This document shows positions 31,823 through 41,275 of a stretch of DNA of 64,000 nt, in pieces. The stretch is taken from NCBI GenBank assembly GCA_037189585.1, contig JBBCJA010000032.1, forward strand, positions 35,541-99,540, written 5' to 3'. Both the position numbers and the translations under genes were made by a program. Below the pieces are notes generated by a model. That model was not told where the DNA came from. It searched no databases and saw only the letters and a program-made list of their open reading frames with translations. The stretch's first letter is position 1, and every line of letters starts with the position of its first letter. Origin of the DNA: JAEXNA01 sp037189585. GTDB taxonomy: Bacteria; Vulcanimicrobiota; Xenobia; Xenobiales; JADMJV01.

Positions 31823-32653
31823 TTAAGTCAAGAAAAAACCGAGGAGCATCATTAGCTGTAGTAGAGCGAGCGAGACGACGGTGATAAAGCGAAGGCGACG
31901 AGCCAGCGAGAGGCCGCTAACCGTTTCTCCGTCGACGAGCAGTCGAGGAAAGAGATGGGCGACCACCACGGGTTTTCCGCGCGAAGCCCACAACAGGGCC
32001 GGTGTATCTCCCACGTCGGGCCCGATCGACCAGGTCGAAAAGAACTCTCCCTTGGTGTAGTAGCGCGAAAGATAGAGAGCGGAAAAGGGTCGCGGTAGGG
32101 CCAGATGGCGCCCCCGACGCCCCGCCACGCAGGAGGCGGAAAGGACCAGTTGATGCTCTCGGTGACCCTGAGCCAGTCCATACAGAATCAGAAGAAGTCC
32201 CGGCAAAAGGCCGGCACCAAGCCCTTGAAACAACATTCTCAGGCGCAGGGGATAAGGATCGAATTGATTGATCCAGGCGTATTCGGGAGAGTCGCTCGAG
32301 AACAAAACATCGACCTGCTGATCTTGTGTCAACGGCGAGGCAGGCTGTCCGTATCCCACCGCTCGATAGGTGGACGAGCCGAGCTGGAAAAGAGCGGTGG
32401 TCCGAAACACGGGCTCGCCGCTCCAAAGCCTCTCCTCACCCGACTTCTCCACCCGCCCGACGACCACTTCGTTAGCGTTCATCCAGCGGCGCAGACTGGA
32501 AAACTTGACTCCATAGGCGGCGATCAGAGTCCAGCCGAGCAGGCTCACCAGCGTCCAAACCACGAGTCCCAGGAAAAGGCTCCACCCGCCAAGACGCAAT
32601 GTCCAGGAGTCTAGCCCCGACAGTCGGCGCGGAGCCGCGGGGAGGGCACTCAT
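31823..32653 (-). CDS. Membrane protein, DUF3592-like
   Basis: A 276-residue protein with about four membrane helices (residues 20-50, 155-180 and 250-275 clearly hydrophobic). Between the first and second lies a strand-rich region (VVVGRVEKSGEE, TYRAVGYGQPASPLTQDQQVDVLFSSDSPEYAW) like the DUF3592 family, whose role is unknown. ATG overlaps the stop of the 425-aa gene by 4 bp, so the two proteins probably work together. Confidence 0.65.
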   Translation of the reverse strand: MSALPAAPRRLSGLDSWTLRLGGWSLFLGLVVWTLVSLLGWTLIAAYGVKFSSLRRWMNANEVVVGRVEKSGEERLWSGEPVFRTTALFQLGSSTYRAVGYGQPASPLTQDQQVDVLFSSDSPEYAWINQFDPYPLRLRMLFQGLGAGLLPGLLLILYGLAQGHREHQLVLSASCVAGRRGRHLALPRPFSALYLSRYYTKGEFFSTWSIGPDVGDTPALLWASRGKPVVVAHLFPRLLVDGETVSGLSLARRLRFITVVSLALLQLMMLLGFFLT

Positions 32654-33927
32654 GTCGCCTTCCTACGAAAAACTCGGCGAAACATGGGACCGATCTTGCC
32701 CCCTAAGAGCCCGGCGTAGGGACCTCCAAGGACATATCCGCTAGCCTGGTCGTATTGGCTGGGCAGACGCTCGGCCCGCACGCTGATGTTGGCCAATGAG
32801 ACCCCTAACCGCTTTCTCATCTCTTTGGATTCGATCATCCACTGGCGAACCTTGGCTTCCAGATGGTCGTCCCGAACCACCCTTAGTCCGGACAGATCAA
32901 AGCGCAAGTCGGCATCGGCAGCGACCACCAGCACCCCGCCACGGGAGACGGAGATCGGAACGGGCTCGGTCAGCAGGCCGTCCCGTACGGGAAAGAGCCA
33001 GTCCTGGCGTCCGGCCTGTAAAGAGAGAAAGAGAGCCGCCTGGCACAAGGGAGCGTTGCCTCGCTGCTGAGTTCGACTGGCGAAGGGCGACTCCACCGAC
33101 GATGTCGTCTGGGGCGGATCGCTGAACTGAACCGAGAGGGGGAGAGGTTGAGACGGATCCTCTTTGACCAGATGCCATATCGTGCCGCGCTTGGCGCCTC
33201 GGTAGTGATCGAGGCAAACTTCGGGCGGACGAAAACTGGTTTGGTCCACTCCCGCGCGCAGGTACCGCCAGGCGAGATTCGAGCCTTGAGCTAACGAGGC
33301 CGCCCAGGGAACGTCGGGAGGAAGGGGAACGCGCGCGCGTAGCTGTTCACCTTCGATGAACACGGGAACCGGCGAGTAACAGAGGCGGTCGCGAAGCTCT
33401 TGGGCCACCATCGCTTTGAGGTCGGTTCGTCCGGTCAGCCGTTCCCACCAATGAGCGTCCATGGAAAATCCCAGTTGGCAGTTGGCCGAACTCGAGGCCT
33501 CGGTCATTTCCAGCTTACCGCCGCTAACTTTGTAGCCGCCTCTAGGAGAGCGCCACTCCAACCGATAGCCTTGAGCGCCGAGGGCGGCCGAAAGACCGAA
33601 GAAAAAATGTTGGGAGACGCCGTGCGGGACGGAGTCGAATCCCTCGCTCACGCCATCGAGGATGAAAGCGCGAAACTGGTCGTTGCTGGGACAACCGCTC
33701 CATTCGAAGGAGGCCCACCAGGCGTCGTTCTCATAGCGAAAGAAGAGGTCTCCCTGACAGACACGTAGGACGCCCTGCAAACATCGCAGCAGTGGATAGA
33801 GGCGCATTTCGGAACAGAAGGTCGCCACTCTGGAGCGAACCTGCTCGGGATTGAGGGTAAAAGCGGAATCTTCCGAAACGCGCCGTCCCTCCGACTGCTC
33901 CCTGGCTAGAAAGTCCTCAAGTTCCAT
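32650..33927 (-). CDS. Unknown protein, 425 aa
   Basis: No family recognised. A soluble, mixed alpha/beta protein of 425 residues with many Trp and Arg residues. It ends in a basic, glycine-containing stretch (LLGGKIGPMFRRVFRRKAT) that could touch a membrane surface. Cotranscribed with the DUF3592-like membrane protein (4-bp overlap). A possible regulator or partner of that protein; nothing further can be said. Confidence 0.6.
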   Translation of the reverse strand: MELEDFLAREQSEGRRVSEDSAFTLNPEQVRSRVATFCSEMRLYPLLRCLQGVLRVCQGDLFFRYENDAWWASFEWSGCPSNDQFRAFILDGVSEGFDSVPHGVSQHFFFGLSAALGAQGYRLEWRSPRGGYKVSGGKLEMTEASSSANCQLGFSMDAHWWERLTGRTDLKAMVAQELRDRLCYSPVPVFIEGEQLRARVPLPPDVPWAASLAQGSNLAWRYLRAGVDQTSFRPPEVCLDHYRGAKRGTIWHLVKEDPSQPLPLSVQFSDPPQTTSSVESPFASRTQQRGNAPLCQAALFLSLQAGRQDWLFPVRDGLLTEPVPISVSRGGVLVVAADADLRFDLSGLRVVRDDHLEAKVRQWMIESKEMRKRLGVSLANISVRAERLPSQYDQASGYVLGGPYAGLLGGKIGPMFRRVFRRKAT

Positions 33928-34046
33928 TCGAGCATGATTCTATCACACCCACGGCCCTGGCCTGCCTTCGCTCTCTCAGGAAAACACGCCGACCCATCGG
34001 ACCAGGAGAGAGGCTCGCGCGAGAGAAATCTTCGGCGTGCCGCGCT

Positions 34047-34208
34047 TAACCTACTGTGCATTGACCCGCCCATCAATGCGACACGGATCCATCCGCTCTA
34101 GCGTTGTTGCACCTCCCTTATGGACCACCAGTCCACCGCACTCGGTGCGCCTAGCTAGAGCGGCGCCTCCGCACCGCATTAATGGGCGGGTCAATGCACA
34201 GTAGGTTA
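34047..34208. mobile_element. MITE-like element with 27-bp perfect terminal inverted repeats
   Basis: Arms 34047-34073 and 34182-34208 are exact reverse complements over 27 bp, beginning TAACCTACTGTG. Pairing resumes inside (34075-34080 with 34175-34180, and CCGCTCTAGC at 34093-34102 with 34154-34163), giving a cruciform of 162 bp with no ORF. The outermost TA at both ends fits a TA target duplication as in IS630/mariner MITEs (inference). The right arm supplies the first codons of the next gene. Confidence 0.75.
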
Positions 34209-35108
34209 GCCACCCAGCAGGACTTCGAGGGCATTCTCCGACTGGCCCAAGGCAAGGTCTACCCAAACTGGCCCTGGGAAGATCCGGCTCAAAGCGGTGT
34301 CGGATTGCTTCAAAGCCTGAGGGCCTCCGATAGCTGGACTTGCGACTTCGACCTGCTGATCTCGGAAGAGGATGCGACGCCGACCGGTTTTCTGCTGCTG
34401 GAAAAGCACAAAGTCAACTCCGTCACGGATGACCGCGATTCGTTGCTTCGCGACCTCTTCGCGACCTCTGACTCCGGACAAGCGGAGCTTGTCAGGATGG
34501 CCTCCAACCTGGCGCGCGGCTACGGCTCGGGCTTTCTGACCACGGAGGTCGCCACGGCCGACAACGCTTGCCGAGAGATGCTGAGGTCGCTGGGCTTTGC
34601 TCTGGAGAGTCATCTGGTCGCGGTGGCCTCCGGTACTCCTGGATTGCCTGAGAATAGCCCGTATTCGGTAAGGAGGTCCACTCCGGACGACGCTTTCGCG
34701 ATCTCTATTCTCAACTCGACGGTGCTGGGAAATACCCTGAGCGCGGAGCGCGAGTATGATCTCAGCGATCTGATGCTGCGCTCCATGGGAGCGACCATGG
34801 CGCGAGTGGCTCGGCAGGACGCCGGTAGCGTCGGCTTGGTGCTGACCCAGGACGAGGAGATGGCGGGATATCTGCTGCTCGAGGTCAACGAGAGGTTCGG
34901 CTACGTCTCCGATGTCGCGGTGGAGCCGGCGCACCGGGGAGGGACCGCCGTGCGCCATCTGGTGTTGTCCGGCTCGCGCTTGCTGCACGAAAAGGGTATT
35001 CCCTGGTACATTGGGGACATCAGCGCCGCTAACGCACGCGCGCTGGGCTCGGCGCTACGAGGCTGCGGCTTTGAAGCCGTGAGCGAGCGTTACGGGATGA
35101 AGCTGTAG
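34182..35108 (+). CDS. Double-GNAT N-acetyltransferase-like protein
   Basis: A 308-residue protein made of two GNAT-like modules. The C-terminal one is better preserved: YSVRRSTPDDAFAI, GYLLLEVNERFGYVSDVAVEPAHRGGTAVRHLV (acetyl-CoA-binding strand and helix, with RGG in place of the usual R-G-x-G) and ALGSALRGCGFEAV. The N-terminal module is degenerate, as in MshD-type tandem GNATs. The first M codons (34182, 34194) lie inside the MITE right arm, so the native start may have been replaced. Followed by the PKS gene 32 bp downstream; a similar protein closes the locus at 44351. Confidence 0.75.
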   Translation: MGGSMHSRLATQQDFEGILRLAQGKVYPNWPWEDPAQSGVGLLQSLRASDSWTCDFDLLISEEDATPTGFLLLEKHKVNSVTDDRDSLLRDLFATSDSGQAELVRMASNLARGYGSGFLTTEVATADNACREMLRSLGFALESHLVAVASGTPGLPENSPYSVRRSTPDDAFAISILNSTVLGNTLSAEREYDLSDLMLRSMGATMARVARQDAGSVGLVLTQDEEMAGYLLLEVNERFGYVSDVAVEPAHRGGTAVRHLVLSGSRLLHEKGIPWYIGDISAANARALGSALRGCGFEAVSERYGMKL

Positions 35109-35140
35109 GAGCCCTCCCCCGAGCGACCGAAGAGCGCTTC

Positions 35141-38100
35141 ATGAAACCAACCCCCATCGCCGTCACAGGTATCGGCTGCCGGCTTCCCGGCGACGTCATC
35201 GACACCCAGTCTTTTTGGGCCCTGCTCATGAACGGCGTTGACGCCGTGGCCGACGTGCCGCCCGAGCGCTGGTTGAATTCGCGCTTTCACCATCCGGAGA
35301 AGGGCCGAGACTTCCGCACTCCTCAGGCTCAGGGAGGGTTTCTCAAAGAGATCGACGCCTTCGACCCGGGGTTCTTCGGCATCTCGCCGCGCGAGGCGTC
35401 CACTCTCGACCCGCAGCAGCGGATGCTGCTGGAGGTCGCCTGGGAGGCGCTCGAAGACGCCGGCTATCCGCTAGAAAAGGTCGCCGGCACCAGGATGGGA
35501 GTGTTCACGGGAGCCTCCTCGCACGACTACTACGACATTCAAGATTTAGACTCGTTGACCACCCATAGCGTGACCGGCTGGGCGATGTGTATGACCTCGA
35601 ACCGCATCTCCTACGCCTTCGACCTGCAGGGCCCCAGCATCACGCTCGACACCGCCTGCTCCTCATCGCTTGTGGCGCTGCACGCCGCTGTCACCGCGGT
35701 GCAACGCGGCGAGTGCGATTCGGCCATGGTTTGCGCCGTCAACGCCCTGCTGCATCCCATCCATCACGTGGCCTTCAGTCGCCTCTCCATGTTAAGCCCG
35801 ACTAGTCGCTGCCACGCCTTCGACAGCTGTGGTGACGGTTACGTGCGCAGCGAAGGGGCCGGAGTGGTGGTGCTCAAGCCTTTAGAGCAAGCGCTGGCCG
35901 ACGGGGACCACATCTACGCCACCATCTTACGAACCGTGGTCAACTCCGACGGGCGCAACGAGGGACTTACTTTCCCCAGTGTCGAGGGACAGACCCGACT
36001 GCTGCGCGAGGCTTATCAAGGACTACCGGTGGAGCGAGTGCGCTATGTGGAGGCGCACGGCACCGGCACCGCGGCCGGAGACCCGGTGGAGACCACCGCC
36101 ATCGGTACCGTCTTGGGTCGCCCTGAGCGCAAGATCCTCTTGGGCTCGGTCAAAACGAACATAGGTCACTTGGAAGCCGGCGCCGGTATGGCGGGCCTTA
36201 TCAAGACCTGTCTGGTCGCGCGACACCGCCAGGTTCCGGCCAACCTGCACTTCGACAGCCCTAACCCCAATGTGCCCTTCGAGAGCGCGGGTCTGACCGT
36301 TCCCACCAGTGCGACCCCCCTCGGGGATGAAGACTTCCTGCTGGGTGTGAACAGCTTCGGCTTCGGCGGCACCAACGCCCACGTGGTGTTGACACCACCT
36401 CCGGCGCGAACGAAACCGGAGACACCGAGGCCCGAGGGTCCTCAATTGATCTGCCTTTCCGCCCGCAGCGAAGGCGCTCTGCGCGAACTGCTCGAGCGCA
36501 CTCAGTCCATACCGAAGGCCGACCTTCGTGAGGTTGCCTACGCTAGCCTGACTCGTCGCACGCACCACCCTTTCCGCACCGCCGTCGTGGCCGAAGCCAT
36601 CGCCGACGTAGCCCAAGCCAATGTCAACCCAGCCGTGCGCCAGACGCCGAAGGTAGGCTTCGTCTTCAGCGGCCAGGGCTCGCAGTGGCTGGGGATGGGG
36701 CGGGGACTGCTCGTCGATCCTGTGTTCAGCGCCGCCGTCGACGAGTGCGAGCCGCACTACGTCAAGAACGGCTGGTCGTTGCGCGAGGCCTTGCGGAGCG
36801 ACAGCACCTCCACCGAGAAGACCGCGATCGTGCAGCCCATGATTTTCGCCCTGCAGGTGGGGCTGACCCGCATGCTCGAGGCCTGGGGCGTTGAACCGTC
36901 GGTCGTGATCGGGCACAGCGTGGGCGAGATCGCCGCCGCCTGGGCCTCGGGGGCGCTGGACCTTTCCGACGCGATTCATCTGATCTTTCATCGTGGCGGC
37001 AGTATGGACCGCGAGACGAGCAAGGGCCGCATGCTCTCGCTCTCCGCCTCGGTGGCCGAGATCTCCGGCTACTTGCCCCGCGACATCTGCGTGGCGGCGG
37101 TGAACTCTCCCGCAACAGTGGTACTGTCGGGCCCCCGCGAGTCTATGGAGAAGCTTCAACAGAATCTGCGCGAGATCGGCTTTGACGGTACCGAGGTCAA
37201 GGTCGAGTACGCTTTCCACAGCGCTCAACTGGACGTGGTGAAAGACGACTTGCTAGAGAGTCTGCGGTCGATCACGCCACGCAAGCCTACCCGCACCATG
37301 ATCTCCACGGTAACCGCCGCGCCTCTCGACCTGGCCGACCCGGACTACTGGTGGCAGAACGTTCGCTCGACGGTGCGCTTCTCCGACGCCGTGGCCCGAG
37401 CCGTGGCCGACGGCACGACGGTTTTCGTGGAGGTGGGCGGACACCCCGTGCTCGGCCCTTCGATCAGCGAGAGCGGAGGTCGCGCTGTCTCCACTTTGCG
37501 CGCCCACAGGACTGAACGGACGAGTTTTCTACAGGCGCTGGGCGAGCTCTATAGCCTGGGCCAGGATCTACGCTGGGGTGACGGTCCCGCGCCCGACTGG
37601 GCGGCGCTACCCAGCTATCCTTGGCAGCGCGAGCGCTACTGGCGCGAGTCGCGCCGTGTGCAGAGATTGCGATTGGAGCCGACTCACTACGCCATGTTGG
37701 GTCATCAGGTCGAGCCGAACATTTTCAGTCAACTGCTGACTCCCGACGATCCCGGTTGGCTCGGGGATCACAAGTTCCACAGCCAGACCATCATCTCGGC
37801 CTCCACCTACATGGAGATGGGTTTCGAGGCCGCCCACAACCGCCACGGCGACTTACCGCTGGCCCTCGACAACGTGCACATCGACGCCGCCTGTTTTGTG
37901 AACGGTCAGACATTGCTGCAGACCATCGTCAACGACGACGGGACGCTTGCGATCTACGCCGAGGCCACCGACGGCAGTGAGAAGCGCAACCTGATGTTCC
38001 GCGCCCACATCTGCGACGACGCCGGTGCCATCCCGTCCGACCTGGACTGGGCCGCCATCGAGGCTGGACTGTCGACCGAGTGGGAAGGCAGCCTGACCGC

Positions 38101-41100
38101 CGACTGGGCCCGCCGAGGACTGATCTTCGGCCCCACCTTCGACGCCATCCAAAGGGGCCGTCGTGGTACCGGCCGGTTGGCCAGATCCAACGGAAAGCCG
38201 GGAGAGCCCCAGGGGGGAGAGGCAGTGGCTCATGTTCACGGCGCGGCCACGCTCGACCCCGCCGACGGCATCTCGCTGACCCATCCCGGCACCATCGACT
38301 CCTGTTTCCAGGTGGGTCTGGCGGCGCTTGACGCGGCCCTGATGGGGGAGGGGACCAACTGGCTTCCGGTGGAGGCGCGACGCGTTCGCGTGCTGCGCCC
38401 TCTGGAAGAGGAGTTGGTCGCCTACATGCGCTGCACTCACCAGACCAGTCGAGAGTTGACGGGCGATCTGATCGTCTGCAACAAGCAAGGCCAGGTGCTG
38501 TTCGACCTGCAGGGCTACCGCTTGGTCCGAGCCGCCGAGAGCGCCAAAGATCCCAGCGACGACCTGTGCTACACCTTCGGATGGCAGCCCGTCGAGCTGC
38601 CCGAGAGTCAGCCGACCGGAAAGGGCCGCTGGCTGATCTTTAGCGACGGCGGAAGCTTAGCCACGGCCCTGACAAAGCGTCTCGAGTCCGACGGATTCAC
38701 CACCCACGTCGTGGACCCAGGTGAGAGCTTCGACCTCAAGGCGATCGGAACGCTCGTCGGCTGCTTGCACTTGGCCTCGCTGTCGGCCACGCTGCAAGAC
38801 CCCGCCGGACCGCTGCTTCCGCTGCTGGAAGTCGCGCAGCAGGTGGAGAAGTTTCAAATTTTGCCGCCTCGACTGTTTGTCGTGACTCGACGCTCTCAGG
38901 CCGTGCCCGCCGCCCCGGACCTCGAGGTCGAGCCGCAAGGCTCACCCGTGTGGGGACTGGTGCGGGTGCTGGTCACCGAGGACCCGGCCCTGCGGGCCAC
39001 CCTGATCGACCTCGAGGACGAAAAGAGCGACGAGGGGAGCGTCTACCGAGAGCTTTTCGCCAAGCCCTCCGAAGAGGTGGCCTTTCGCGGGGGACAGCGC
39101 TACATCCAGCGCTGCACCCGTTTCCCGCTCTCGGAGCAGACCGCTGTTCCCCGGCCGCCGCGACCCGAGCAGGACTATCGCTTGACCTGCGACCGGCCTG
39201 GAACCTTGGAGGCGCTGGAATGGACCGTGCCCACCCCGAGCGCGCTCAAGCCCGACGAGGTTCGTATGAAGGTGGCCGCCGCGGGTCTCAACTTCAGCGA
39301 CGTGATGCGCGCGTTGGGACTCTATCCCACCGAAGGGGTGCTGGGCATCGAGATGGCCGGAACGGTCAGCGAGGTCGGTTCCGAGGTTCGCGATCTCAAG
39401 CCGGGTGACCGGGTGATGGGTATCGCCCCCGCCGCCTTCGCCTCCCAGGTCGTGGTGCCGCGAGCCTTCGTGGTCAAGACCCCGAAGAGTCTCACGGACG
39501 AGCAGGCCGCCGCCATGCCTTTGGTCTTTGTGACCGCGTATTACGCGCTGGTCACCATGGGCCGTCTGAGGGCCGGGGAGACCGTCCTGATCCACGCGGC
39601 CTCCGGCGGCCTGGGCCTTGCCGCCATTCAGGTGGCCCGCAAGGTGGGTGCCCGAGTGCTGGCCACCGCCGGTAGCCCCGAGAAGGTGAAATACCTGCGC
39701 GAGCTGGGCATCGAGTACGTCTTCGACTCCCGCTCCACCTCGTTTGTCGACGGCGTGCTGGGCGTGTTGCCCAACGGCGTCGACGCCGTGCTCAACAGCC
39801 TGGCCGGCGAGGGGCTGACCGGAGGCCTCTCCGTTCTGGGTCGCTTCGGTCGCTTTCTCGACGTGACCAAGCGCGACATCTACAACGACCTGAGGGTGGG
39901 CTTGAGCCCTTTCCGGCGCGGCTTGTCCTATCACGCCATCGATCTCGAGCAGGTGATCAACTTCGACCACGCCACCATCGCCGAGCTGATGACAGAGCTC
40001 GCGGCCGATGTCGAGAGCGGCAAGGTCGCGCCGCTGCCGGTGCGGACCTTCCCCTACAATCAGGCGATCGAGGCCTTCCGCACCCTGAGCCAGGCCAAGC
40101 ATATCGGAAAGATCGTGCTCACGGCCGAGACTCCGAAATGGGTGCGGCCGTCGTGGAAGCCTGTTCCCGGAGCGGCTTACGTGGTCACCGGAGGCATGGG
40201 CGGATTCGGCCGCGAGGTCGTGCACTGGCTGCTGAACCAGGGCGCCGAACGGGTCGCCGTGCTCTCGCGTACTCCCCAAACCCACAGTGGCTTTGACGAC
40301 GCTCGAGTCGAGGCGCACGCGGTGGACGTTGGCGACGCGTCCGCGGTGGAAGCGCTGTTCGACAAGTTGGGAGAAGTGCGCGGGGTCGTGCACGCGGCCA
40401 TGCAACTCGACGACGTGCCGACTTTGAATCTGACTCGGGAGAGGCTAGAGGGTGTTTTCCAGGCCAAGATTCACGGCACTTGGAATCTGCACCAAGCGAG
40501 CCTCAAGCAGCCGTTGGACTTTTTCATCCTTTTCAGTTCGAACGCCGCTTGGTTCGGCGCCGCCGGTCAGGGCAACTACGCCGCCTCCAACACCTTCCTC
40601 GACAGCATGGCGCACTATCGCCAACGGCTCGGTCTACCAGCGCTGACCGTGAACTGGGGCCCTATCGGCGACGTAGGCTACCTGGCTAGAAATCCGGCGG
40701 TGGCGGCCTGGCTCGAGTCGGGGGGCAGCAAACTGATCACCTCCGCCCAGGCCATGCAGGCCATGGAGAAGGCGCTCGAGATCAATCCTACCCAAGTCGG
40801 CGTGATGAACGCGGACTGGACACTTCTGCTCAAGGCTATGGGAGGCAGACCGGTTCCGCGCTTTGAGGCGCTGCTGGTCAGCAGTTCTGCCGGCGGGGCG
40901 GAGAGCGGACTGCAGCACCTCGAATCGCTAGGAGCGGACGAGCGCCGGGAGGCACTCCATCCCATCGTCATAGCGCAGGTCGCCCGTGTGTTGGGTACCC
41001 AGCCGCAGCGTCTGGACACCAGTCAATCTCTTATCAACATGGGACTGGACTCGCTGATGTCTCTGCAGTTGCGCAACTGGGCCAAGAGCACGCTGAACGT

Positions 41101-41275
41101 AACGCTTGCCTCCAGCACGCTGATGGAGCAACCCTCTGTCGAGATGCTGGTCACCCTGCTGGCAACCTCGATGGAGCCTAAGGGGGAGGCCTCCGCGACC
41201 GAGGGCGAGCTCGACTACATGGAAGACGACGAGATCGATTTCATGCTGGCCTCGATGCTCGAAGACAGCCCGTGA
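35141..41275 (+). CDS. Fully reducing single-module type I polyketide synthase (KS-AT-DH-ER-KR-ACP)
   Basis: A 2044-residue PKS. KS 1-430: Cys173 in DTACSSSL, His306 in EAHGTGT, His343 in NIGHLEAG. AT about 505-790: GHSVGE, with YAFHS at the specificity site, a mix of malonyl (AFH) and methylmalonyl (YASH) types. DH about 847-1100: His in GDHKFHS and Asp in HPGTIDSCFQ, but the Gly and Pro of HxxxGxxxxP are Ser. ER about 1351-1657 with HAASGGLGLAAIQVA. KR about 1679-1830 with TGGMGGFG, LDD (B-type) and GNYAASN. ACP Ser1971 in GLDSLMSL. No methyltransferase or thioesterase domain. Coupled to an acyltransferase by GTGA overlap. Iterative synthesis of a saturated chain is likely. Confidence 0.96.
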   Translation: MKPTPIAVTGIGCRLPGDVIDTQSFWALLMNGVDAVADVPPERWLNSRFHHPEKGRDFRTPQAQGGFLKEIDAFDPGFFGISPREASTLDPQQRMLLEVAWEALEDAGYPLEKVAGTRMGVFTGASSHDYYDIQDLDSLTTHSVTGWAMCMTSNRISYAFDLQGPSITLDTACSSSLVALHAAVTAVQRGECDSAMVCAVNALLHPIHHVAFSRLSMLSPTSRCHAFDSCGDGYVRSEGAGVVVLKPLEQALADGDHIYATILRTVVNSDGRNEGLTFPSVEGQTRLLREAYQGLPVERVRYVEAHGTGTAAGDPVETTAIGTVLGRPERKILLGSVKTNIGHLEAGAGMAGLIKTCLVARHRQVPANLHFDSPNPNVPFESAGLTVPTSATPLGDEDFLLGVNSFGFGGTNAHVVLTPPPARTKPETPRPEGPQLICLSARSEGALRELLERTQSIPKADLREVAYASLTRRTHHPFRTAVVAEAIADVAQANVNPAVRQTPKVGFVFSGQGSQWLGMGRGLLVDPVFSAAVDECEPHYVKNGWSLREALRSDSTSTEKTAIVQPMIFALQVGLTRMLEAWGVEPSVVIGHSVGEIAAAWASGALDLSDAIHLIFHRGGSMDRETSKGRMLSLSASVAEISGYLPRDICVAAVNSPATVVLSGPRESMEKLQQNLREIGFDGTEVKVEYAFHSAQLDVVKDDLLESLRSITPRKPTRTMISTVTAAPLDLADPDYWWQNVRSTVRFSDAVARAVADGTTVFVEVGGHPVLGPSISESGGRAVSTLRAHRTERTSFLQALGELYSLGQDLRWGDGPAPDWAALPSYPWQRERYWRESRRVQRLRLEPTHYAMLGHQVEPNIFSQLLTPDDPGWLGDHKFHSQTIISASTYMEMGFEAAHNRHGDLPLALDNVHIDAACFVNGQTLLQTIVNDDGTLAIYAEATDGSEKRNLMFRAHICDDAGAIPSDLDWAAIEAGLSTEWEGSLTADWARRGLIFGPTFDAIQRGRRGTGRLARSNGKPGEPQGGEAVAHVHGAATLDPADGISLTHPGTIDSCFQVGLAALDAALMGEGTNWLPVEARRVRVLRPLEEELVAYMRCTHQTSRELTGDLIVCNKQGQVLFDLQGYRLVRAAESAKDPSDDLCYTFGWQPVELPESQPTGKGRWLIFSDGGSLATALTKRLESDGFTTHVVDPGESFDLKAIGTLVGCLHLASLSATLQDPAGPLLPLLEVAQQVEKFQILPPRLFVVTRRSQAVPAAPDLEVEPQGSPVWGLVRVLVTEDPALRATLIDLEDEKSDEGSVYRELFAKPSEEVAFRGGQRYIQRCTRFPLSEQTAVPRPPRPEQDYRLTCDRPGTLEALEWTVPTPSALKPDEVRMKVAAAGLNFSDVMRALGLYPTEGVLGIEMAGTVSEVGSEVRDLKPGDRVMGIAPAAFASQVVVPRAFVVKTPKSLTDEQAAAMPLVFVTAYYALVTMGRLRAGETVLIHAASGGLGLAAIQVARKVGARVLATAGSPEKVKYLRELGIEYVFDSRSTSFVDGVLGVLPNGVDAVLNSLAGEGLTGGLSVLGRFGRFLDVTKRDIYNDLRVGLSPFRRGLSYHAIDLEQVINFDHATIAELMTELAADVESGKVAPLPVRTFPYNQAIEAFRTLSQAKHIGKIVLTAETPKWVRPSWKPVPGAAYVVTGGMGGFGREVVHWLLNQGAERVAVLSRTPQTHSGFDDARVEAHAVDVGDASAVEALFDKLGEVRGVVHAAMQLDDVPTLNLTRERLEGVFQAKIHGTWNLHQASLKQPLDFFILFSSNAAWFGAAGQGNYAASNTFLDSMAHYRQRLGLPALTVNWGPIGDVGYLARNPAVAAWLESGGSKLITSAQAMQAMEKALEINPTQVGVMNADWTLLLKAMGGRPVPRFEALLVSSSAGGAESGLQHLESLGADERREALHPIVIAQVARVLGTQPQRLDTSQSLINMGLDSLMSLQLRNWAKSTLNVTLASSTLMEQPSVEMLVTLLATSMEPKGEASATEGELDYMEDDEIDFMLASMLEDSP

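Noticed and set aside
34047..34208. Interpretation of the inverted repeat as a plain terminator
   Set aside because: The arms are 27 bp with a 108-bp interior and no T-run; a mobile or cruciform element fits better.
36023..37228. A 401-codon minus-strand frame in the KS/AT region
   Set aside because: Antisense shadow of a certain PKS gene; low-complexity His/Gly/Arg product with no family resemblance.
38942..40405. A 487-codon open frame on the minus strand inside the PKS
   Set aside because: Antisense to the ER/KR region, no ribosome-binding site and composition mirroring the PKS third-codon positions; an artefact of high GC.
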